This document shows, one piece after another, positions 17,502 through 25,767 of a stretch of DNA of 45,992 nucleotides (positions are counted from its first letter, which is position 1; each line of letters opens with the position of its first letter). Source of the stretch: an uncultured Lachnoclostridium sp. (GTDB lineage Bacteria; Bacillota; Clostridia; Lachnospirales; Lachnospiraceae); contig CANOID010000011.1 in NCBI GenBank assembly GCA_947565985.1, forward strand, positions 1 to 45,992. The letters run 5' to 3'. Position numbers and translations under genes: made by a program. Under the pieces are notes generated by a model, which made no database searches, was not told the origin of the DNA, and worked only from the letters and a program-made list of their open reading frames with translations.

Positions 17502-18738
17502 CACTAGAACTATTTAAAATTATACGCACCAGATATTTACATTCTCTTAAAGACATTATCTTAGGTACGGGGTAATAAGGGTTTGCTTCTGCTATAGCAC
17601 GTTTTGATATATTTGTGATATCCTTTTTGCTAATGCCACCGTTATTTGTTTTATCTGCCAATGCCTTATAAAAACTGGAATCTATTCCAAAGCGGTGGTT
17701 AAGCATTTTTATAAAGTTTATATATGTTGTTGCTTTCTGTGTTTTGGTCATTCCATATTTTGAAAGTCCTGTAATATCTGAAAGTTTTGCAAGCTTTTTA
17801 TAGATACACCTGCCATACCATTCAAGTACATAGGGAAGCACTATTGACACTACCATACCATGTGGTAGGTCATATCTGCCACCTATTGCATGACTTATTG
17901 AATGGACATACCCAAGTGATGTCCTCATAAACGCACGACCAGCAAGATATGATGCTTTAAGCATATTTTTTCTTGAGCTTACTTTGCCATCTTGGTAATA
18001 TACACTCATAATATTTTTTACAATAAGCTTAACTGCTGTTTCTGCATCCGTTCTTGCCTTTTTCAAAGAATATTTGTTTATATATGATTCTGTGGCATGA
18101 GTAAGTGCATCCATACTTGTATATGCAATTAAATTCTTTGAAAGACTTTCTGTCATAATTGGGTCAAGTACGGCATACTGTGGGGATATCCTTGTATCTG
18201 CAATTATTTTTTTATTTCCATTAATGTCTTTAATCACAGCACAGGCTGTAACCTCCGCACCTGTACCAGCTGTTGCAGGAACAGCAACAATAACAGGGAT
18301 TTTTCTTTTCACTTTTTGATATCCTAAAAGACTATTGATACTTTTATTTGGGTTTGCAATTCCAGCTGCTGCTGCTTTTGCACAGTCTATTACAGAGCCA
18401 CCACCAATAGCAATAATTGCACCACACCCTTTTGTAAAATAAAGTTTTCTTGCTCTCTCGACACTTTCAATCCCAGTTTCAGTACTTGTACCATAAAACA
18501 CGGTAAACTTAAGACCTTTCTTTTTAAAGATACTTATTATTTTATTAAACACCGCTGACTTTACTATATTAGGACCAGTAATAATAAGCACATTTTTAAT
18601 ATTCTGTTTTTCTAGCATATCTGGAATCCAATATATAGTCTCTCTTCCTGATATAACTTTATTGTTATACCTTATAATATGCATAACTTGAAGCAGTACA
18701 CCTTGGCAAATGCGATAACAAAAATTTCTAAAAATCAT
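17485..18738 (-). CDS. iron-containing alcohol dehydrogenase
   Basis: A 417-residue group III alcohol dehydrogenase (NAD(P)-linked alcohol/aldehyde interconversion). Visible signatures are the nucleotide-binding GGGSVIDCAKA, PATAGTGAEVT, the metal-ligand segments TSMDALTHATESY and SISHAIGGRYDLPHGMVVSIVLP, and a C-terminal helical domain. The ATG at 18738 has AAGGAG 10 nt upstream and overlaps the end of the ribosomal GTPase gene by 11 nt, so it is probably the fourth and last gene of the hydrogenase operon. A role as an electron sink for NAD(P)H would fit beside a hydrogenase, but this is inference. Its 3' end overlaps the convergent HAD gene. Confidence 0.92.
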   Translation of the reverse strand: MIFRNFCYRICQGVLLQVMHIIRYNNKVISGRETIYWIPDMLEKQNIKNVLIITGPNIVKSAVFNKIISIFKKKGLKFTVFYGTSTETGIESVERARKLYFTKGCGAIIAIGGGSVIDCAKAAAAGIANPNKSINSLLGYQKVKRKIPVIVAVPATAGTGAEVTACAVIKDINGNKKIIADTRISPQYAVLDPIMTESLSKNLIAYTSMDALTHATESYINKYSLKKARTDAETAVKLIVKNIMSVYYQDGKVSSRKNMLKASYLAGRAFMRTSLGYVHSISHAIGGRYDLPHGMVVSIVLPYVLEWYGRCIYKKLAKLSDITGLSKYGMTKTQKATTYINFIKMLNHRFGIDSSFYKALADKTNNGGISKKDITNISKRAIAEANPYYPVPKIMSLRECKYLVRIILNSSSAIPSI

Positions 18739-21349
18739 TGTCTATAATCTCCTTAATACGCTCTGATACTCGTTTAACTTCTTCTTTAAACTCATCTGCT
18801 GACATTCTTTTAGCTCCGTCGCCTGCCACTATCATCTGTTCAAGTGCATCTGATGTTGCAACTGTGACATTGTGTTTCTTTCCTATCTCATGTGTAACTT
18901 TTTCAATATACATATCTGCTGTTTCTGCTTCTTTTGTGTATACAACGTGTATATTGTGATAATTTGTAAACTTGCCCGGGTTTCCTTTTACTTTATAGGC
19001 ATCAAAAACAAGTATCAATATACACTGTTTATAGCCCTGATAGTTACAAAGAATATCCATAAGCCTGCCTCTTGCAGCATCAAGGCTCACTTTTGAAAGG
19101 TCATTTAATTCTTCCCATGAAAATATTATATTATACCCATCTACCAGCAAATATTGTTTTTCTGTGTTTTTATTTCTATTATTTTTCTTCTCATATCTGG
19201 CAAGATTTTTTAAATACTCTTCGTCAGTATTTTTCTGTTTTTTGTTATTTCTTTTCTCATATCCAAAATACCCTGATGTTTCACTTTTAAGTTTGCTTGC
19301 AATGGGACCAAATGTTCTTTCAAAAATAGCCTCTAACTCCCTGTCTTCTTCTATTGTTCCACTGTAACTTACATTTTGTCTCTTTTCTACTTCTTCATTT
19401 TCCTTATTTTCTTTATCCTCTGTCTCTATTCCTTCAAGATGCATATAGCTCCGGACTTCATACCATGGCACATAAAACCCTGAACCATGTGCACAAAATA
19501 TAGAGCCTGTTGGATTATTTATATCTTCATCAGGATTGTAACCCATTTTTTCCACTATATCTGGTCCATTGTGACATGGCATATAACCTTTTAAATTACA
19601 TGACAACCTACCTTTGCCTCCTGTGTATGCCCGAACTTGTGACATATATCCTGACATAGCAGATACAGGAGCTTCGCCTGTCAATACTTGTAACTCCCCT
19701 TCATTTATAGGTCCTTCAAAGGAACCATCCATCATTTGTATATCTGTTATTGCTTTGCCAACACATTCAATCGGAACTTCAAGTCTAAAACTGTAATATG
19801 GCTCTAATAGTATGCTCTGTGCCTGCATAAGCCCATGTCTTACTGCACGGTATGTTGCCTGTCTAAAATCGCCTCCTTCTGTGTGTTTAAGATGTGCCTT
19901 TCCTGCAATTAATGTAATTTTTATATCTGTAATAGCAGAACCTGTAAGTACACCCGGATGTTCTCTTTCATCAAGGTGTGAAAGAATTAACCGCTGCCAG
20001 TTTTTACTTAAAGCATCTTCTTTACACTTTGATGTAAATATAAGTCCACTGCCCCTCTCTCCCGGCTCTAACAGAAGGTGTACCTCTGCATAATGTTTTA
20101 GTGGTTCAAAATGCCCTACTCCTTCAACTGTTTTTGTAATAGTTTCCTTGTACACTATACTTCCATTGCCAAAGCTGGTTTTTATATTAAATCTTTCTAC
20201 TAAAAGCCGCTGTAAAACTTCAAGTTGCACTTCGCCCATAAGTTGTATATTTATCTCTTGAAGCTTTTCATTCCACACTGTATGAAGTTGTGGCTCTTCT
20301 TCTTCTAAAATCTTTAGACACTCAAGAAGTCTATGGCAATCTGTGTCATCTTCTGGCACTATCTTATACGCAAGCACTGGTTCAAGTATTGGAACAGATA
20401 ATGATTCTTTTACTCCAAGGTTCTCTCCTGGATAAGTATTTTTCAGTCCTGTTATAGCACAGACCATGCCAGCAACTGCAACTGCAACCGTTTTATACTT
20501 AGAACCTGAATAAATCCTTATTTGCTCTGCTTTTTCTTGTATGCCAGATATTTGTTCTTTAGCTTTAAGACTTCCACCTGTAACTTTAAGATAAGTAAGC
20601 CGTACCCCTTGTTCATCCCTTGCAATTTTATATACTTTTGCCCCAAATACGCTATCATATTTTACAGGAGAATAATAGCTATAAAAGCCTTCCATAAACT
20701 CTTCTACACCCTGCATTTTTAGAGCTGAGCCAAAGTAACAAGGAAAAATCTTTCGTTCTGATATCAGTTTTTTTATCTTATCATCACTAATTATACCAGT
20801 TTCCATATAGATATCCAAAATATGCTCGTCGGACATAGCTATATCTTCATAAAACTCATCAGTTTTTCCATCAGAAAAATTAATACAGCCATCATCAAGC
20901 CTTTTTTTTAGCTCTGCAATAATATCCAAGTGACTTCGGTCTGTTATATCCATCTTGTTGATAAAAATAAACACTGGAATATTATACATTTTTAAGAGCT
21001 TCCATAAGGTATCTGTATGTGGCTGTACACCATCTGTAGCACTTATAACAAGCACTGCATAATCAAGTACATTAAGCGTTCTCTCCATCTCTGCGGAAAA
21101 ATCTGCATGACCGGGAGTGTCAAGAAGTGAAATCTCTATATCTTTCCAGTTAATAATCGCTTGTTTTGAAAATATTGTTATTCCTCGTTCACGTTCAAGC
21201 CCATTATTATCAAGAAATGCGTTTTTATGGTCTACTCGCCCAAGTTGTCTTATACTGCCTGCCAGAAACAACATTCCTTCGGATAATGTTGTTTTCCCAG
21301 CATCTACATGTGCCAGTATTCCTGTCACAAGCCTATTCACTTCTGCCAC
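18728..21349 (-). CDS. Tet(M/O/P)-like ribosomal GTPase fused to a NYN/YacP (Rae1-like) nuclease domain
   Basis: An 873-residue protein, about 230 longer than Tet(M). Residues 1-650 are an EF-G-like translation factor of the ribosomal-protection class: P-loop AHVDAGKTTL (13-22), RERGITI switch, DTPGH (77-81), NKMD (131-134), and the later EF-G domains. A charged linker rich in Glu, Lys and Asn follows. Residues 731-870 form a NYN/PIN-like domain of the YacP family, with acidic residues at VDGYN (Asp737), VFDAY (Asp783), ETADMY (Asp812) and TSDALE (Asp834). B. subtilis YacP (Rae1) cuts mRNA in the ribosomal A site. The fusion could deliver a nuclease to the site the GTPase domain binds (inference). 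Tetracycline resistance should not be assumed. It lies 8 nt after the histidine kinase-RNase H gene. Confidence 0.88.
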   Translation of the reverse strand: MAEVNRLVTGILAHVDAGKTTLSEGMLFLAGSIRQLGRVDHKNAFLDNNGLERERGITIFSKQAIINWKDIEISLLDTPGHADFSAEMERTLNVLDYAVLVISATDGVQPHTDTLWKLLKMYNIPVFIFINKMDITDRSHLDIIAELKKRLDDGCINFSDGKTDEFYEDIAMSDEHILDIYMETGIISDDKIKKLISERKIFPCYFGSALKMQGVEEFMEGFYSYYSPVKYDSVFGAKVYKIARDEQGVRLTYLKVTGGSLKAKEQISGIQEKAEQIRIYSGSKYKTVAVAVAGMVCAITGLKNTYPGENLGVKESLSVPILEPVLAYKIVPEDDTDCHRLLECLKILEEEEPQLHTVWNEKLQEINIQLMGEVQLEVLQRLLVERFNIKTSFGNGSIVYKETITKTVEGVGHFEPLKHYAEVHLLLEPGERGSGLIFTSKCKEDALSKNWQRLILSHLDEREHPGVLTGSAITDIKITLIAGKAHLKHTEGGDFRQATYRAVRHGLMQAQSILLEPYYSFRLEVPIECVGKAITDIQMMDGSFEGPINEGELQVLTGEAPVSAMSGYMSQVRAYTGGKGRLSCNLKGYMPCHNGPDIVEKMGYNPDEDINNPTGSIFCAHGSGFYVPWYEVRSYMHLEGIETEDKENKENEEVEKRQNVSYSGTIEEDRELEAIFERTFGPIASKLKSETSGYFGYEKRNNKKQKNTDEEYLKNLARYEKKNNRNKNTEKQYLLVDGYNIIFSWEELNDLSKVSLDAARGRLMDILCNYQGYKQCILILVFDAYKVKGNPGKFTNYHNIHVVYTKEAETADMYIEKVTHEIGKKHNVTVATSDALEQMIVAGDGAKRMSADEFKEEVKRVSERIKEIIDNDF

Positions 21350-21357
21350 CTCACTTT

Positions 21358-24207
21358 TTATAGACCCAAAGCATTTTTAGCAAGCCTGTCTGCCATATCA
21401 TTATATTTATCGTGCGAATGACCCTTAACTTTTACAAATTCTATTAAAACCTGATTCTTTATACTGTCATAAAACCTCTTATACGCTTTTGTACCTTCTT
21501 TATTCGCTTTCCACTCTCCAAGACACCACTTCGCTATACCTTCGTAATCATGATATATCGTAATTTTTTCAAGCCCCTCATCAACTGCATAACGCATTGC
21601 TGTCTCAGCTCCCTTTATCTCTCCTGCCACATTACGCATTTTAGCAAGCTCTACATCATTATCTTTTTGTGAGAAACAAATTTCTTTCTCATCACGAAGT
21701 ACTACTACACCATACGAAAATTCACCATTATAGTAACTTCCATCCACATAAGCTTTTGCAGTATTATCACTATTTTTAAGGCACTGTTCTTCAAGTGTTT
21801 GTAATAACTGTTCAACATCTATTGGCTTGCAAAGATGTGCTGTCATTCCTGCTGCAAATGATTTTTTCTTATCCTCATCATATGCGTTAGCTGTCATAGC
21901 TATAATAGGTATATTCTTTGCATCTTCCCTGTCAAGGTTCCTTATTGCCATTGTTGTCTCCATTCCATCCATATTTGGCATACATATATCCATAAGAACT
22001 GCATCAAAATGCCACAAATTAGATGACTTGAATGCTTTAAGCCCCTCAATGCCATCTTCTGCACATACTACATTGATGCCAGTATGTTCTAGTATGAGCT
22101 TTAGAAGTTCTATATTTACAGGATAGTCTTCACAGAGCAGGACATTCTTTCCTGCAAGTTTTTCTCTGTTATTGTTTTTTTGGTTGTCATCTTCTTTTAA
22201 AGTTTGTTCTGACTTTTTGACAGGAAGGTATATAATAAACTGCGTGCCAATATTTTCTTCGCTTTCCAGTTCAATAAAACCACCCATCATTTCTACAAGG
22301 TTTTTAACAATAGAAAGACCAAGCCCAGTACCCTCAATTCTTGTTACAACTTGTGTTTCATCCTGCGAATATGGTTCAAATGCGTGTCTTGCAAATTTTT
22401 CACTCATGCCAGAACCATTGTCACACACTATAATTCTACAGTTGCAGCCTTTTACAATTTCATCCATACATTCCAGTACAAATTGTACTTTGCCACCTTC
22501 TGGCGTAAACTTTATTGCATTAGAAAGCAGATTTAAAAATATCTGTTTAAGCCTTAAACTATCCACGTATACATTGCCAGTGTAGTACCATTTTGACGTA
22601 TCTGCTATAAGTTGTATATTTTTTCTGTCAGCTTCCGCCTGTACTGAATTAATTACACTTTTAAACAATTCATTCCAATCTACGTCATCATAATTAAGTG
22701 TCATTTTGTGGCTTTCAATCTTGCCTAAATCAAGTGTATCATTTATAAGCTGTACAAGAAATTCACCTGAAGTCTTAATCTTTTCAAGATATTCATTTTT
22801 TTCATCAAACGAACTGCTCTCTATTGCAAGGTTAGTAAAACCAATTACACCATTTAAAGGTGTCCTCATATCATGGCTCATATTAGAAAGAAATATTGTC
22901 TTTGCTTCATTTGCTTTTTTTGCATCATAAAGAGCATCAGAAAGCAGTTTTTCCTTTTTCTGTTCCTCTTTGACTGTTTCTGTAACATCTTTTTTGGCTA
23001 TTACAACAATATTATTTTTCTTATCCAGCCATCTAATACTAATCTTATAGCGTTTGTCTATACCTTTGACTGTTCTGTCATAGTAAAAAACATATTCTGA
23101 AGCGTTGGAAAGCTTTTTCCTTATAACATTTGGGTCGAGGTTTTCTAAAGATTTATCCCTTTTGTCTTTTGAAACTCCGGGTATATTGTAAAAAATTCTG
23201 CGCATTGTTGCATTGTAGTCACCATTTCTTCCGTATTTACCTCTACCCATATACATATCAGGCTCTACAGTAAAACAACAAAAATATCTATTTTTAACTA
23301 CATCAACACATAACACAGATAAAAATTCTGTACAGACAAGTTTCTTAGAAGCCTCTCTTTTAAGGATTTCAACAGTTATATCTTCTTCAATTACAAAAAC
23401 TATTATATCATTTGTGTAAGGGTTTTTCTTCATATTTATAGTGAATCTCAACCACAAAGTACCTGTATATTCATCAATATTCATAGGAAGCTCAAGTGTT
23501 TTTGACCTTTTGCCTGCATTAAACATTTCTACAAGTCTTTTACTGTCAAAAATATTGTAAAATGTTCCTTTTGTAGATTCACTACCAAAGAAAAATTCTG
23601 CTTTTTTATAGCACTCATTCACTGACATACCCGGATGTATCTGACCTGATAGGGTTCTACCTTCCATCCACTCAACTTTATTTTTTTGAATATTAAATCG
23701 AATTACACATATACAGTTATCATAACAGTTGCTAAACTTCATAATTTCTTCATCATAAAGCCTATTTAATTTAAGAACTGCCTCCTGTCCAAGCTTTTTA
23801 CTCTCTAACAGCTCTCTTTCAATATTTTTTTGTTTTGTTATATCTATAAAAGAGCAAAATGCATATATGGAACCATCTGCCTGCTTCACTGGTATACAAG
23901 TTGAATAAATCCACACATATCTGTGTGTATAATAATTCATATATCGAAAAACACACTCAGAACTCTTTTCTTCTACAAATGCTTGTTTCAGAGAATACTT
24001 TACATTTTTTATATCATCTGGATGTACAACATAAAATATATCAAATTCTTTTGATTTTCTCGATACAGAGTTTTTATAACCAGTTAATTTAATCACAGAA
24101 GGAGATGCAGTAACAAGTATTATCTTATCACCTTCTTCACTGTATACAGCACTTCCACAGGCAATACTGCCATTAACTTCATTTAACAGCTTAAAATCTG
24201 GTTCCAT
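21358..24207 (-). CDS. PAS hybrid histidine kinase with C-terminal RNase H domain
   Basis: A 949-residue protein without membrane segments. Order: PAS domain (about 10-125), a poorly defined PAS-like middle (about 150-410), HisKA with His445 (SNMSHDMRTPLNG), HATPase (about 545-665, GTGLGLSIVKNL), receiver domain (about 686-800, phospho-acceptor Asp740), then RNase HI (816-949). The RNase H carries the catalytic acids Asp822 (VDGS), Glu863 (GEIKGAE), Asp887 (YHDYEG) and Asp940 (NDMADRLAK), plus GHSH for the flexible His, so it looks active. The reading frame is continuous across the junction, with a short linker. It lies between a hydrogenase gene (35 nt gap) and a ribosomal GTPase-nuclease gene (8 nt gap). 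There is no DNA-binding output domain; the RNase H may be the output, or the product of a gene fusion. Confidence 0.9.
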   Translation of the reverse strand: MEPDFKLLNEVNGSIACGSAVYSEEGDKIILVTASPSVIKLTGYKNSVSRKSKEFDIFYVVHPDDIKNVKYSLKQAFVEEKSSECVFRYMNYYTHRYVWIYSTCIPVKQADGSIYAFCSFIDITKQKNIERELLESKKLGQEAVLKLNRLYDEEIMKFSNCYDNCICVIRFNIQKNKVEWMEGRTLSGQIHPGMSVNECYKKAEFFFGSESTKGTFYNIFDSKRLVEMFNAGKRSKTLELPMNIDEYTGTLWLRFTINMKKNPYTNDIIVFVIEEDITVEILKREASKKLVCTEFLSVLCVDVVKNRYFCCFTVEPDMYMGRGKYGRNGDYNATMRRIFYNIPGVSKDKRDKSLENLDPNVIRKKLSNASEYVFYYDRTVKGIDKRYKISIRWLDKKNNIVVIAKKDVTETVKEEQKKEKLLSDALYDAKKANEAKTIFLSNMSHDMRTPLNGVIGFTNLAIESSSFDEKNEYLEKIKTSGEFLVQLINDTLDLGKIESHKMTLNYDDVDWNELFKSVINSVQAEADRKNIQLIADTSKWYYTGNVYVDSLRLKQIFLNLLSNAIKFTPEGGKVQFVLECMDEIVKGCNCRIIVCDNGSGMSEKFARHAFEPYSQDETQVVTRIEGTGLGLSIVKNLVEMMGGFIELESEENIGTQFIIYLPVKKSEQTLKEDDNQKNNNREKLAGKNVLLCEDYPVNIELLKLILEHTGINVVCAEDGIEGLKAFKSSNLWHFDAVLMDICMPNMDGMETTMAIRNLDREDAKNIPIIAMTANAYDEDKKKSFAAGMTAHLCKPIDVEQLLQTLEEQCLKNSDNTAKAYVDGSYYNGEFSYGVVVLRDEKEICFSQKDNDVELAKMRNVAGEIKGAETAMRYAVDEGLEKITIYHDYEGIAKWCLGEWKANKEGTKAYKRFYDSIKNQVLIEFVKVKGHSHDKYNDMADRLAKNALGL

Positions 24208-24242
24208 ATTAGCACTCCTATTTTCTAACTTATTTTCACACT

Positions 24243-25691
24243 TTACTCTCTGTGCATTGAGAATGATTCCATATCATAGTTTTTAAGATTATCCACAATA
24301 CTTCTATCATCGGCTTTTTCTATCATTTCATCTCTGCTCTTTTTAAACTTAGGGTATACGCCATAAGAACTTGGACCACCTACGCAGCCATTTTCACAAG
24401 CCATTCCCTCAATAAAGTCTTCTTTAAGTCTTCCCACTTTCTGCTGTAACAATACTTTCTTACAATCTTGAGCACCACTTGCCTTGTAAACTGAAAGGCA
24501 ATTTCCATCACGTCCTGTCTCATTTAAGTATTCTACAACTGATGCAGTAACACCACCTGAGTTACCATATTTTTTACCAAACTTACTTGATTCTTGATAA
24601 TCATCAATATCCTCAAAATGTTCAGTATCTTTTGCAAGCATAATTGCATGAAGTTCACTAAATGCAAGCACAGCATCTGCATTGCCTTCTATCTTCTGGT
24701 CAACCACTTCTGATTTTTTTGCTATGCAAGGTCCGATAAATACTGTATATGCATTAGGTTCTTTTGCTTTAATCATTCTTGATACAGCACACATAGGTGA
24801 AACTGTGGTTGATACAAGGTCTGCTGATTCAGGGAAATGTTTCCTTATCATATTGACAAATGCAGGGCAACAAGAAGTTGTTTTCTTCTCTCCTTTTTCA
24901 TGTGCTTCCCACCACTCTTCTGCTTCACTTGAAGTAGTCATGTCACCTCCAAGACCAACTTCTATCATATCTGTAAAACCAGTGTTTTTAAGGGCTTTAC
25001 GCCAGCTTGCCATTGAAACTCCCTCAAACTGACCTTCAGTTGCAGGTGCAAGTAATGCATATACAGGTCTGTCTGATTTAATTGCATTAATTACATCTAC
25101 TATAAATGTTTTAGAACCTATTGCTCCAAATGGACATTTATGTATACACTGTCCGCATTTAATACATTTTTCATCATCAATTACGGAAATTCCATTCTCG
25201 TCATATGTTATTGCATCAACAGGACAGCTAAATTTACATGGTCTTTGCAGATGCACAATAACGTGGAACGGACAGTTCTTTGCACAAAGACCACATTCAC
25301 GACATTTGTGTGGGTCAATTACAGGATGATTTCCTTTCATTGTAATTGCACCAAATTTACATGAATTCATACATGACTTGCCAATACAGTTCTGGCAGTT
25401 GTCGGTAATAATATAACTAGCAATTGGGCAATCTGCACAGGCAGAAGGAATTACTTGTATTATATTACCATCGTCTTTCTCTCCCGGAGCCTTTCCCTCA
25501 GCAAGCCTTACACGCTGTCTTATAATCTCACGCTCTTTGTAGATACAGCAGCGAAACTGTGGAGCAGGTCCTTCAATAATTTTGTAAGGGATGCTGTCCC
25601 TTTCTTCCTCTAACTTGCCTTCAAATGCAAGTTTTGCAACCATGTTCAGTACATCATGTTTTACACTAATAATTCCCTCATCAGCAAACAT
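24243..25691 (-). CDS. [FeFe] hydrogenase, group-B-like, monomeric
   Basis: A 482-residue iron-sulfur enzyme. The N-terminal 200 residues hold several ferredoxin-type Cys clusters (CADC, CQNCIGKSCMNSC, CRECGLCAKNCP, CIKCGQCIHKCP). The H-cluster domain follows with all three signatures: TSCCPAF (272-278), IGPCIAKKSE (319-328) and EGMACENGCVGG (Cys432, Cys436). TSCCPAF and IGPC instead of TSCCPGW and MPC point to the group B type rather than the classical group A. It is probably cytoplasmic; H2 evolution, uptake or sensing cannot be told apart. The start has AGGAGG and a promoter with a palindrome over its -10. It heads the four-gene operon. Confidence 0.9.
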   Translation of the reverse strand: MFADEGIISVKHDVLNMVAKLAFEGKLEEERDSIPYKIIEGPAPQFRCCIYKEREIIRQRVRLAEGKAPGEKDDGNIIQVIPSACADCPIASYIITDNCQNCIGKSCMNSCKFGAITMKGNHPVIDPHKCRECGLCAKNCPFHVIVHLQRPCKFSCPVDAITYDENGISVIDDEKCIKCGQCIHKCPFGAIGSKTFIVDVINAIKSDRPVYALLAPATEGQFEGVSMASWRKALKNTGFTDMIEVGLGGDMTTSSEAEEWWEAHEKGEKKTTSCCPAFVNMIRKHFPESADLVSTTVSPMCAVSRMIKAKEPNAYTVFIGPCIAKKSEVVDQKIEGNADAVLAFSELHAIMLAKDTEHFEDIDDYQESSKFGKKYGNSGGVTASVVEYLNETGRDGNCLSVYKASGAQDCKKVLLQQKVGRLKEDFIEGMACENGCVGGPSSYGVYPKFKKSRDEMIEKADDRSIVDNLKNYDMESFSMHRE

Positions 25692-25720
25692 AGTTTTTCC
25701 TCCTTTTTTTGATATTAATG

Positions 25721-25760
25721 TATACTACCATAGTATATACTAAATGACGAATTTTCTCAA
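25721..25760 (-). promoter_or_regulatory. hydrogenase operon promoter with palindromic operator
   Basis: On the minus strand TTGAGA (25760-25755) and TATACT (25737-25732) are 17 nt apart. The -10 lies in the perfect palindrome TATACTA-cca-TAGTATA (25721-25737), which also covers the expected transcription start. A dimeric repressor bound there would block the polymerase. The ATG is at 25691, after AGGAGG. Confidence 0.6.
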
Positions 25761-25767
25761 GCTACTA

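Noticed and set aside
18728-21349. Calling this gene a tetracycline-resistance determinant
   Set aside because: It lies in a chromosomal operon with no mobile-element signs and carries an extra nuclease domain. Sequence similarity to Tet(M/O/P) alone does not show resistance.
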